In this document: positions 10,401-17,977 of the stretch, one piece after another
How the letters are laid out: each line of letters starts with the position of its first letter
How positions within the stretch are numbered: position 1 is the first letter of the stretch
Assembly: GCA_002746535.1 (NCBI GenBank)
Contig: NVWA01000036.1
Location: 9,686 to 53,189, forward strand
DNA from: Planctomycetota bacterium
Lineage (GTDB): Bacteria; Planctomycetota; GCA-2746535
Reading direction: 5' to 3'
Length of the DNA stretch: 43,504 nucleotides
Position numbers and translations under genes: made by a program
The notes under the pieces: generated by a model
Told to the model about the DNA's origin: nothing
Databases searched by the model: none
Seen by the model: the letters and a program-made list of their open reading frames with translations, nothing else

Positions 10401-12845
10401 ATCTTGTTCAATTTTGGCAAGTTGATGTAGAATTAATACGGAATCTTTACTAACTTCTGCCGCTTTTAATAGGGCATTTCTTCTGCCTTCATGATTACTG
10501 TAAAGCCCGTAAATAACGGCCTGTGCTAACAGCGGAAACTCGTTTTTCTTATTTTTCTGGTGACGAACTTTTGCTTCATTCAAAAGTACTTCATAGTGAT
10601 CCCAAGAATAACTTAGACGACTCAACTCTTTAAATAATGAAAATTTAGACTGCAAAGAGTCTGCATCATCAATCATGACCCAATAAATATTCTTTGCATC
10701 TTCTTCTTTATTATTTTGCATATAGACTTTAGCTAATGACTTTCTTAATGTTTCGTCTTTTTCGATGATGAATAGACCTTTTCGAAGTGCACGAATAGCA
10801 TTCTTATAATCTAACTCTGATTCATAAATTGCGGCTTCTTTCAAATAAGGTGAGTTACTCCCAGCTTGAAGTAGTTTCCATTCTTCTATTGAGACTAAGG
10901 CCTTTTTTCTTTGATTTAGAGAGATGTATAATTGAACTAATCTTGGTAAATAAAGGATCTTTTTTTCTGGGTGATTTGCCAATATTGATTGAATCGCTTT
11001 CAAGCGCGCATCATCATCATCTCTTAACCTGGCAAGATGCAGTTGCGTCTCTTTTAATAACAAAGATTTGGGTAGTTCTTTCACCGATATTTTTAAATCG
11101 TTTACTGATTCATCAAATAAACCAATCTTATGCTGCAGAAAAACTAACAAGCTTATATGTTTATCATCTTTCTTGCTTATTTTTAATTCTTTAATCAATT
11201 CATCTGTTTTTTGATTTTTATGAGAGATTGAATAAATTTGTGCACAGGTTTGCCAATGATCAGATGTAGAAGTAGTTAAGGTCAGTAAATTACGACTGGC
11301 CTGATAAGCCTTCTCTGTCTTTTTTTGGTTGACTAATAATTTTAAATACTCTCTATTAATTAAATATTTTTTTCTGAAGCGACTTATATTATCTTCGATT
11401 AACTCTAAGGCTAAAGTTTCTTTACTTTTACTTACTGCTAATTTAACTAAACGTAGCAATCCACCTTCATCAGATATTTTTGAGATCTTTTTTATTTCAA
11501 CAATGGATTGCTCAGTCACGTCCTTCTTGAATAATAATTCAATACGAGCTTCTTGTAAATCATAATTATCTTTTAAAATCACCAGTCCTTTTTCTATTGT
11601 TTTCAATGCATTCTCTGTTTTACCCAAGCGATTATATAAATTCGCAATTCTTAAAAAATCTCCCGATAACTTTTTAGATAAATCAATGAATTTGTTTAAT
11701 GCCTTATCAACTTTTTCTGGTTTCTCGCCTTTATGACAGGCTAATGCGTAATCTATCAAAAGCTGGCTGTCTTTTGGATGTTCTTTGATCATAGATTCAT
11801 ACTGCAGTATCACTTCACCTTTTTTACCTGCCTTTTTAAGAAAATTAAGAAAAGATTCTTTTAATTTGAGGTCACCTGGGACGAGTGTCAATAGGTTTTT
11901 AAATAATTTTAATCCCTCTTCGGTTTTTTCTGTTTCATGCAAAGCAATCGCATATTGTTTCTGTAAATAATATTTTTTGGGATATTTTGTAGTGATGTCT
12001 TTATATAGTTTAACTAAACCTTCCAAGTCATTTGATTTTCTAAATGCTTTTTCAAATTGAGAAATTATTTGTAATTCTACCCAGCCGCCAGATTCAACTA
12101 AATCTAAACTTGAAACATATACTTCAACTGCTTTATCTTTTTTTTGTTGAATTAGATAGATGTCCCCTTTTCTTAAATGATAAATAACTTTTTTATATTT
12201 ACTTTTAGCGTCATTAATTAACTTATCACTTGTTTTTAATGCCTGCTCATACAAACCTTCTTCGATTTGAATTTCCATTATTTCTTCAATTAGATCTAAA
12301 TCACCTTTGATTTCATCTTGGAGTTTTTGAAATGTTTCATCAGCTTTTACTAATTGATTATTTCGGATATATATTTTCCCTAATGCTTTTAATATTTTTA
12401 TTTTTGCAATTTCTTTTGTAGATAGCTCATAAGCTTTTTGATAATTAATTGCGGCATTTTCAAAATCAATTTGAAGACTCTGTGTATTTGCCATCATTTC
12501 ATAAGCATATGAATTTTTTGGATCTTTTTCAATAACGGTATTTAATGATTTTAGGCCATTGACAACCTGATTACCTCTTAAATAAAATTGTGCTAATAAA
12601 AGATCACCTTGTCCAGGTGGCATATCTTTAGCTTGTTTTTTTAAAAATTCTTCCATTTCAGCAATAGATTTATTATCAAGCCACTGACGATAAAACCTTT
12701 TGAACAGGCTCATTTTTTCAGGATGTTTTTTAATTAACGTAACATATTTTTGTGTTTTTTTATTTATTGAATCCTGGGGAAATATACTTGAAAATGTTAA
12801 AGTAAGTATTGCTGTTAAAAATACGTAGGATACAAATTTATGCAT
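4440..12845 (-). CDS. Giant exported TPR-repeat protein (about 2,800 residues)
   Basis: An uninterrupted reading frame encodes roughly 2,801 residues. I choose ATG 12845 over the in-frame ATG at 12857 because GGAG sits six bases before it and the product then begins with a clean signal peptide (MHKFVSYVFLTAILTLTFSS, followed by IFPQD). About residues 40-950 consist of tetratricopeptide repeats (for example NSYAYEMMANTQSLQIDFEN). The remainder looks like divergent alpha-helical repeats. Tyr/Asn/Ser/Gly/Arg-rich inserts recur through the central and C-terminal parts. As first gene of the MoxR operon, it is probably a periplasmic or surface scaffold; that is inference. Base composition is as AT-rich as its neighbours, so there is no sign of recent transfer. 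Confidence 0.88.
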   Translation of the reverse strand: MHKFVSYVFLTAILTLTFSSIFPQDSINKKTQKYVTLIKKHPEKMSLFKRFYRQWLDNKSIAEMEEFLKKQAKDMPPGQGDLLLAQFYLRGNQVVNGLKSLNTVIEKDPKNSYAYEMMANTQSLQIDFENAAINYQKAYELSTKEIAKIKILKALGKIYIRNNQLVKADETFQKLQDEIKGDLDLIEEIMEIQIEEGLYEQALKTSDKLINDAKSKYKKVIYHLRKGDIYLIQQKKDKAVEVYVSSLDLVESGGWVELQIISQFEKAFRKSNDLEGLVKLYKDITTKYPKKYYLQKQYAIALHETEKTEEGLKLFKNLLTLVPGDLKLKESFLNFLKKAGKKGEVILQYESMIKEHPKDSQLLIDYALACHKGEKPEKVDKALNKFIDLSKKLSGDFLRIANLYNRLGKTENALKTIEKGLVILKDNYDLQEARIELLFKKDVTEQSIVEIKKISKISDEGGLLRLVKLAVSKSKETLALELIEDNISRFRKKYLINREYLKLLVNQKKTEKAYQASRNLLTLTTSTSDHWQTCAQIYSISHKNQKTDELIKELKISKKDDKHISLLVFLQHKIGLFDESVNDLKISVKELPKSLLLKETQLHLARLRDDDDARLKAIQSILANHPEKKILYLPRLVQLYISLNQRKKALVSIEEWKLLQAGSNSPYLKEAAIYESELDYKNAIRALRKGLFIIEKDETLRKSLAKVYMQNNKEEDAKNIYWVMIDDADSLQSKFSLFKELSRLSYSWDHYEVLLNEAKVRHQKNKKNEFPLLAQAVIYGLYSNHEGRRNALLKAAEVSKDSVLILHQLAKIEQDEYRFADAIKTLEKASKLDKTNKSKQLIADVYFASGEEEKGIQALEELISSNVIDKKTLFQFALNFFKRKQYEKTLTLINSTSKKLHANVELKLLKAMAIEEMGNTNQAMTEFISILSMKEKKISNKKKPVRRGMGYYTSMMPAKVVKFMNLFQAQRAAYAYRKQSNSNRRSYGRFQSTSLIPTDFKTIKSYALIHIARIALNYDENKKNEIIQLLEANGIDYPEAIMILGIERFKPKAFTDLIKKHPDEPLYFILSMYDRSVKPTKEWQEATNKRFGKKYPKMVLMAFMNKIHSATKEEKVLLFNNSLAQLNKSKLDKKLNNMLKIQLVTSFSTRKIDKFIKDKLLKIIDEIDLKDKTLNYWSIDSVNQFKLNTYIESKDNEKIVKMINEISQSKSSQMNRYYGSRNSNKFSKLTWPVNSLPGVNYSLMQLFGKYNSKKLDIENFKPFAKKIKHPSLRFIAMAHCQYEEDELKKEANSLLESKDNEDVVLGLSWIKYIDPDSKIIIPTLNKIRYLPMKLSKRKAIDSYLLGESMDFLDDKKVKEMAKSVAIRFLRYQLNNQERKNLVFYFESLGMSKEVERLDKKITQSNSRISNRNTSTRINYNDIKNLKKIYSAGKKDQAIKIAARLFRMQSVSLANFNSIKSSYYNSNDNGLSRWIKDKQVGSLIMKALQPKANNKSRIVMMTLAFAEEEFGKTEKAKLIFSNLIKKNPKDFAALISLSVLESSEKPEALAKILDNMNVNLLTNAVGYYMNYLNLNKNGFEKTYKQIDLLVSSLINDDKLKLSNIRNQLQGLFYMLENTYVQNGSSLPPLFNKLDIKKFIKNKNWDEDELKKIVDYRAKVFQNICRLSFKSKETAATSFPKLAKYYMVNEIKLDPLFSAAKDIAKLKSQNQQPYYGSHSYSHGSNNKPMRKFTTEGFLFYYAYTNGKKEELDALIKSLDKPDFKDDLQNLKNIQTIYNLPADDFINALKKAKYEVNSNYNANDNIKYSIALWAVKDRNLKVDLYPVIISKINSHIKDENQQEQQLVTSFQNFLNIVGDTKTTMKLLSDLYKSYTKDLKEDFKTDPNDWNDPANRRINQLSQSLPNLCKTPESLFAVYKTIEKMPILKNNLGYGASGFTNYNTLKIMRLKDFANTAFLKDIESFKPYAFISNQNNYGRRMAINKKKKTDKDKKIKIFKENKTILGTLLNSYNTKELKKEVIKVYGEKKDRTFGENIVFLKFKNKKGDLIKYLDSKLEEIKKKDAEWLHRFTIFISELKLDSDSNADDSPFFAFIQKKSSVNIDEEVKNFLAPKQINSSWTFKSAGIKIVDKCLRVGKVEEALKIARRVDKVVKREDRTNYRFKSPFLEDYNFQLHKQQIDSRVQFAIKLFELSSSINDISKFTTQFENISSKFATIENKLANDKKKQKVFDNYINNLVLPASKAQADKFYISFFITHTGFFKKLKSNKSLPLLKEWINKQNNKNVFLKELELCFNLYNSPNNKKEQNKKDLINFYLVQLKSESIKPNFAVKLCMVLMTENRLKGKDEQVIKSLLASFTKNWKKLKEYNEKPFVALINFWNSEISDPEVKENWKQIFAHLQKTVFREPGNPNPSSNRHSWYNNRKNHYSLPVKSKWKMIKLCQSHCDKDMLKSLINSSRFSIFKSGKMLPFLAKLNFNEMFSDAFNKHWNDLEVSPEGFKKVTITPETRIKVNLIVDKLSDPEIKFFARTFMSKFEGPKDDAAVKSLRKKILVDIESIKFSNEAIKNKVLLLLVSPTLLKHPKFKNDYNKIRETISLKDLLKKDRGLTSPMAQFYLDQHVLKLKDGDMGGFDKSLNELFKKASFSKRNKGKLTYFLFSKGAQLNKEFVSKSSVYYESLNKKLADIGHADDREKPAFRLTLIAATLAKKLDEVAEFKDKYTKIHIKHWKKSITPTVLFENIKSIMDISSQESKEKLKEAYKEMLSSRVIFIYLKPEPKKDVLLKSIGEVYSEDDVKEIKNLLDIIN

Positions 12846-12894
12846 TCTGAACTCCATATGCTGAATGTTACAAAGACGAAAAAGATGAAATCTT

Positions 12895-12900
12895 ATTATA
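12895..12900 (-). promoter_or_regulatory. Possible -10 box of the MoxR/TPR operon
   Basis: Read on the minus strand, a TATAAT hexamer lies about 50 bases upstream of the giant TPR gene. No good -35 hexamer is visible at 17 bases, and the area is AT-rich, so this is only a candidate. Confidence 0.3.
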
Positions 12901-13074
12901 TTTTATTTCACATTCATTTATAAAAACTAGTTTAATTTAGAATTCATTTTTTACTGGCATATTTTGAGTTATAGCTAATACGTTTTGGTAAGTACTCTAT
13001 TATTTTTCCTGTTTTTTATAAAATACTAATTTTTACCCTTAACCACCCACAGGTTTAATGTGATCTAATATAGC

Positions 13075-13263
13075 TTGGAATTCCCAAATTTGGAGCAATT
13101 GAAAAAAAAGCTACAAATTGAATCTCTACATGCTTCTAATCAATACCTTTTATTGATTCGATCAATTATAAAAAATATGGACAAGCTGTCTAAAGTCTCA
13201 GGTGAAAAGTTCAACCCTAAAGAAACCTTTGATTACAACGTTGAGTATTCAAACAAATCCTAA
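13075..13263 (+). CDS. Small hypothetical protein
   Basis: A 62-codon frame starts at TTG and encodes a soluble, lysine-rich, mostly helical peptide (LEQLKKKLQIESLHASNQYL near the start). There is no clear ribosome binding site and no family I recognise. It lies alone on the plus strand in the gap between the minus-strand TPR operon and the GH2 gene, converging on the latter with 29 bases between stops. It could be a real small gene or chance. Confidence 0.3.
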   Translation: MEFPNLEQLKKKLQIESLHASNQYLLLIRSIIKNMDKLSKVSGEKFNPKETFDYNVEYSNKS

Positions 13264-13292
13264 AATCTTATTAATCCTAGTTCAGACAACTT

Positions 13293-16037
13293 TTAACGCA
13301 GAAGAAAATTAAGAATTAATCTTTCAGCCATCGGATCATAAGTTTTTTTATTGTTTAATAAGCGAGATTTAAGTTCCATAAAATTAATCATAATATTACC
13401 TTTGCCGTGGGGTACATCTATTAGTATTGGACTATTATCATCACTTTTGCAAATATGTTTATTGGCTTTAGGCGGTATAACATTCATTACAATTCTACTA
13501 ATGCCATGGTTTATAAGAAGATTAGGTCTATATAAATATTCTGGCTTAATGTTTTTGAATAGAGGAATTAGTTTTTCGTTATATCTAAAATTTCGCCCAA
13601 ATTTTTTGACCTTAAGAGAAATCTTTATTAGCTCATTAAGTTCCCATTTTCGATCTTCATCTTGATCGCCATCAGCGAGTATAATAACTTTACCGCCTTT
13701 TTTTATAAACTCACCTAGGACTTTAATTGAAGTCGAAGAGTTCTCAATAAAATTCGAGATATTCCATATCAGACAAATTTCCTTTTGCTGATTAGTTTCC
13801 GGTAGTGCTGTTTTATAATTAATTCCAATCTGCTTTAACCATTTTTTGGAATTGGCATCTTGGCCCAATAGAATGATTTGCTTAATTTTATCCAGGTTTT
13901 TAATGGAAAGATCTAGATTAAACACTTTAATTTTTCTTTGACTAACGACAGCCTTTGTTCCATCTCTATTTACAACAACTGAGACATAATAGATACCTTC
14001 TTGTTTTGGCAGTTTAATTTTATAATTTTTAATTTTGATGGAATTTGCTTTAAACGAGTATTTAAATTCTTGTTTATAAATGGCTGCCTGAAGCACTTCA
14101 GGGATAGGAACAAATAAAGGATCTTCAGATGTAATATAGATAGTTATCTCACCTACTATTTTCTTGTTTAGCTCATTAATGTAATGAATGGGGAATTTTA
14201 GCTTTTGGTTGGTAAGAAAATTTCGATTTGGAAGAGAAATACTAGCAAGCACTGGAGCCATTGAACTGTGTAAAGATGCAGACATTGGTGTGGGAAAATC
14301 TTTACGCCAAAGAGGAATCTTTTTCTTTTGATTCATTAATTTGCTCCAATGAGCATACATGTAAGGTAGTAATAAATCAAAACCAGCTCTACGCATTGCT
14401 TCAGTATCCTCCATGCTAATAGTAGCTTGTAAATATGGTGCGTCAGGATGATCAACTGATCCTAAATATCTTTCAATAATTACTTTTTTACTTCCCATCC
14501 AATTCATATATTCAGAATTACCAAGTGGCTTTCCCTTAATTCTAGATAGTTTCATCTTATTTATTTTCTTTATAAAGTTCCCCTCTTGATTTTGTGTAAA
14601 TTCCCAGCATGTATGCACATCTTGAATCTCATCTTTCATCCCCGTTTCTCCACCAGAACGAAAAGCGAGTCTTGTCGGGTCAATGTTTTTTACATGATCA
14701 AATAAAGTTGTAGATTCCCATTTGCCATCTTGCATTGATTCATTAGAAATTACCCACATTACGATAGAGGGATGATTCCATAATTTTGTTATCCATGATT
14801 TGGAATCTTCCAGGCAGTTTTCATGCCATATTTCTTCTTCTTCTTTTGAAAGTTTAAATTTTCTTGTATTATATAAAATAGGTAATTCGGCAAGAAACAT
14901 TGTGCCGTATTCATCACCAACATTGACCCAAGACGTTGGCGGAAGTGTTGTATGAGTTCTAAAACAATTTAAATTCATGAGCTTTGCTTCATTCGCGATA
15001 TAATCCACTCTATTTTGCTTAATTTTAAAAAAATCATATTTCCATTCAGTGACAAGATTTGACCCTCGAAATTTAATAGGTGTTTTATTTAATTCATATT
15101 GCCCTTTTATTATTTTCAATTCGCGCATGCCAAAACGAAATCTTACTTTATCAAGTATTCTCCCCTTTCTTTGCAGTGTTAAATCTGCAATATATAGATG
15201 AGGGTTTTCAGGTGACCACAAAATGATATTTTTTAATGCTACATCTTTACTCATATTTTTATTGAAATTAATCAAAGAACTTTTGTGAGAGCCAACGAGA
15301 AGATTATTTTTTTCTGAAAAAACATTAATGATTAGCATGCAGTCTTCAAATTCGTTTTTTACCTCTGATCGGATTTTCATGGTTACAATCTTTTTCTTTA
15401 TATTAGGAATAGCGAGAATATGCTTGAGATATACGTTATCATAAAAATCCAATCGAATATCATTTCTCACGTATGATTGTTTGCTACCCCAAAAGACAAT
15501 TCCTGAGCCTGTGGGAATTAATGGGTATCCCGATTTACTTTTTTGTACGCCACCCCATCCAGTTATTTTTAAAACAATGAAATTTTTCCCAGGTTTCATC
15601 ACATTGGATGGGATAAAAAATGTTGCTGGACTTATAGTTTTTTTTACACCAATTTTTATTTCATTGATCCAAACGGTGGCACCATACCGAATACCATCCC
15701 ATTTAAGTACGATATCACGCTTAGCTTGTTTGGGATTCAAAGTAAAGACCCTCTTGATCCAAAGGTGTTTTAATTGCTTTTGTTTTTGTTTTGATAAATC
15801 ATTCATTAAATAACCAGGGATAATAACATTTCGCCATTTATGGGTCTTATCAAGTTTTTGTTGCTTCCAAATTTCTTTATTCCCATTTTCAAGTAGCCGT
15901 CTCCATTTGCCTTTTAAGCTAATAGAATCACGCATATAATCTTGAGGGAAAAGGTTCGTAATCTTTTCCTGCGAATGAAGAGACATACCAACTATCATAA
16001 AAATAATTATTACTTTATATGTAATCATAAATTTCAT
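13293..16037 (-). CDS. Secreted glycoside hydrolase family 2 protein with C-terminal GATase-like domain
   Basis: The 914-residue product starts with a signal peptide (MITYKVIIIFMIVGMSLHSQ). Residues about 30-200 form the GH2 jelly-roll sugar-binding domain (KWDGIRYGATVWINE). Residues about 200-310 are the immunoglobulin-like domain, and 310-600 the TIM barrel. The acid/base motif is MWVISNES with Glu433. A likely nucleophile is Glu509 in GNSEYMNW, which is less certain. The last 200 residues look like a class I glutamine-amidotransferase-like domain (FIKKGGKVIILADGD; PHGKGNIMINFMELKSR), which is fused to glycosidases in some PVC bacteria. It probably releases sugars from algal polysaccharides in the periplasm or outside the cell. 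Substrate (beta-galactoside, mannoside or glucuronide) cannot be told from sequence alone. Confidence 0.82.
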   Translation of the reverse strand: MKFMITYKVIIIFMIVGMSLHSQEKITNLFPQDYMRDSISLKGKWRRLLENGNKEIWKQQKLDKTHKWRNVIIPGYLMNDLSKQKQKQLKHLWIKRVFTLNPKQAKRDIVLKWDGIRYGATVWINEIKIGVKKTISPATFFIPSNVMKPGKNFIVLKITGWGGVQKSKSGYPLIPTGSGIVFWGSKQSYVRNDIRLDFYDNVYLKHILAIPNIKKKIVTMKIRSEVKNEFEDCMLIINVFSEKNNLLVGSHKSSLINFNKNMSKDVALKNIILWSPENPHLYIADLTLQRKGRILDKVRFRFGMRELKIIKGQYELNKTPIKFRGSNLVTEWKYDFFKIKQNRVDYIANEAKLMNLNCFRTHTTLPPTSWVNVGDEYGTMFLAELPILYNTRKFKLSKEEEEIWHENCLEDSKSWITKLWNHPSIVMWVISNESMQDGKWESTTLFDHVKNIDPTRLAFRSGGETGMKDEIQDVHTCWEFTQNQEGNFIKKINKMKLSRIKGKPLGNSEYMNWMGSKKVIIERYLGSVDHPDAPYLQATISMEDTEAMRRAGFDLLLPYMYAHWSKLMNQKKKIPLWRKDFPTPMSASLHSSMAPVLASISLPNRNFLTNQKLKFPIHYINELNKKIVGEITIYITSEDPLFVPIPEVLQAAIYKQEFKYSFKANSIKIKNYKIKLPKQEGIYYVSVVVNRDGTKAVVSQRKIKVFNLDLSIKNLDKIKQIILLGQDANSKKWLKQIGINYKTALPETNQQKEICLIWNISNFIENSSTSIKVLGEFIKKGGKVIILADGDQDEDRKWELNELIKISLKVKKFGRNFRYNEKLIPLFKNIKPEYLYRPNLLINHGISRIVMNVIPPKANKHICKSDDNSPILIDVPHGKGNIMINFMELKSRLLNNKKTYDPMAERLILNFLLR

Positions 16038-16176
16038 TTATTATTTCCATTTTTTAATTTAATATAATTGTATTTTGCACGTGAACTATGCGTTGCCTGT
16101 CACTGATATTTTAATTGTATCGAGGTATGATATTCAATTTATAATAATGAATTGAACTCAGTAAACCATCGGTTTT

Positions 16177-16198
16177 CGTTATTTTAGAATCAATAACG
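16177..16198 (-). terminator. Hairpin directly after the HEAT/TPR gene
   Basis: CGTTATT at 16177-16183 and AATAACG at 16192-16198 form a 7-bp stem with an 8-base loop, immediately beyond the stop of the 16199-17578 gene. On the minus strand no U-run follows it, so it may stabilise the mRNA end rather than act as an intrinsic terminator. Confidence 0.3.
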
Positions 16199-17578
16199 TT
16201 AAAAATGTTTTTTTATTAAATTTAATATGTTTGGTGCTATTTTTGCGGCTATAAGGCATTCTATTTTAAAAGCTTTCAGATCAGCATTACTGCCAAGACT
16301 AACAACTAATTTTATAAATTCTTCGAAAATTTCTGGACAATCAATCTCAATCCTTATTCCTTTATCAAACCAATAACGCGCGTGTTTGATATTAAATTCT
16401 GTTCCATAATATTTAATTATTAATGCTATGACTTCTGGTTGTTCTGGATTTAGTTCAAGGGATTTTACCAAGGAGCTGATGGCTTTCGCATTTATTCCTA
16501 ATTTTCTCATAGGTTTCGTTTTTATATTTTTTTCACCCAAATATTTTAATGAATTATTTTGGTGTCGACCTTTGATCATTTGATAAAGGCTATTATTTTG
16601 ATCACCGGTGATATTATTTAAATGGATGTAAAGAGCTTCTTTATTGCTATGTGAATTGTCATTATATATTCTCTCAACATAAGAATAATAAATACGATCC
16701 AATTGCCCCTTTGATTCGTTCTTTAAGATGATTTCGCTAAAATAAAATGCTAATTCAATCATGCTTTTTTTACTGAATTTTCGTGCCTTTTCAAATTGAT
16801 ATGATTTTTTGGCAATAACGGCTGCAATTTGATTCATTTCGAATGGAAGGTATCTTGAACCTTTGTATTTTGAAATTTGTTCTAATCCCATGCTGATTGA
16901 TTTTCTTGCTTGACTATAATCTTTATCTTGCAAATAAAATCGGCTGATCAGATATAGGGCTACCCCATCATCACAATTCTTTTTAATAAGTTTTTCAATT
17001 ACCTTTTTTAATTCTACTGAATCATGATTATTAGATTCATAAAAAACACGACTTAAGTGAATCAATTTAAAGATTTCACTATCCCATGAAATATTACGCT
17101 TGCCATATATATTATATTCACTCATTAAATTATTTTCAAAATATTCATAAAAATATTTTCTAAACTGTTTGTTCGTTTTAATGTTTTTATCAACAGGAAT
17201 GTAATCACCTCTGAAACCTTCAACCTGGTATTTAAAAAAAGTATTAATAATTTCTTTTGATAATTCCGCAATCTCCAAGTCATTGTTTAACAAAGATTTT
17301 TTTAAGGGAAGATAGGCCTCGATGCCTTTTTTAACCAATAAGTTCTTTGCTTTCATTCTTGTGAAATAATTTTGATCACCCAATAAATCAACTAGTTTTT
17401 TTGTGGGATCATTTTGTGAATAAACATTCACAACAGAAATATAAATAATTAAAGACAACATTATCTTTTTCACGATTGTCGGAATTGAAATTAAATGAGG
17501 TGCAGAATTAATTTTGTAGGTTGCTGATGGCTTAAAGTTTTGATGTAGCTTATTGGTACAATGAAATTGGTTTTCCAA
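16199..17578 (-). CDS. HEAT/TPR-repeat exported or membrane-anchored protein, unknown function
   Basis: The frame has 459 codons. TTG at 17578 has AGGAG nine bases upstream and would give a 35-residue extension before a hydrophobic segment. An internal GTG at 17473 would give a textbook signal peptide (VKKIMLSLIIYISVVNVYSQ), but with no ribosome binding site, so I keep the longer form. After the signal there is a HEAT-like helix pair (KLVDLLGDQNYFTRMKAKNL) and then TPR-like helices to the end (for example VALYLISRFYLQDKDYSQAR). HEAT plus TPR architecture is common in planctomycete and Lentisphaera exported proteins, where it mediates protein-protein contacts. It has no operon partner in close range. 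Confidence 0.7.
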   Translation of the reverse strand: MENQFHCTNKLHQNFKPSATYKINSAPHLISIPTIVKKIMLSLIIYISVVNVYSQNDPTKKLVDLLGDQNYFTRMKAKNLLVKKGIEAYLPLKKSLLNNDLEIAELSKEIINTFFKYQVEGFRGDYIPVDKNIKTNKQFRKYFYEYFENNLMSEYNIYGKRNISWDSEIFKLIHLSRVFYESNNHDSVELKKVIEKLIKKNCDDGVALYLISRFYLQDKDYSQARKSISMGLEQISKYKGSRYLPFEMNQIAAVIAKKSYQFEKARKFSKKSMIELAFYFSEIILKNESKGQLDRIYYSYVERIYNDNSHSNKEALYIHLNNITGDQNNSLYQMIKGRHQNNSLKYLGEKNIKTKPMRKLGINAKAISSLVKSLELNPEQPEVIALIIKYYGTEFNIKHARYWFDKGIRIEIDCPEIFEEFIKLVVSLGSNADLKAFKIECLIAAKIAPNILNLIKKHF

Positions 17579-17789
17579 TTAAGTCTACTCCTGATTATTT
17601 AATGATTCATTTCTCGTTGAATAACGTTATCACAAACTTTAAACCAATTGATAAACATTAAACTATAATAAACAAGGAAACTCATGTTTGACAAATGCAA
17701 TATTTACTTAGTCTGTTCTTATATTTTAGAATATGAGAATCGTCAATATTAGTCCATCTATTCAGTATTATAAACAGGCATATTTATCG

Positions 17790-17937
17790 TTAAGTACTTT
17801 TAAACAATCCTTTTCTCGAAAAAGACTTCATTTCTTAGCATAACGATATTACTCTTCCATGATATTGCTAAATTAGTAGAATCTTATTTTCTAAAAAAGG
17901 ATTGAACGAAATATATATTAACCCGGACGGAGTCTGT
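17790..17937 (+). repeat. Dispersed repeat, copy A (upstream of the UMP-CMP kinase gene)
   Basis: This segment recurs at 35650-35814. A 32-bp core (17851-17882, beginning ACTCTTCCATGATATTGC) is identical in both copies. It is followed by a diverged AT-rich stretch, then GATTGAACGAAA and GGACGGAGTCTGT at 17925-17937, which also recur. Upstream, TTAAGTACTTTT is shared. Copy A ends 40 bases before the start codon at 17978. The rest of the 400-base gap from 17579 shows no other feature. It may be a promoter/leader element, a small RNA, or a recombination site. Confidence 0.75.
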
Positions 17938-17977
17938 AAAAAATTAATCTATCCAACTTAAATGAAATGAATAAAAT

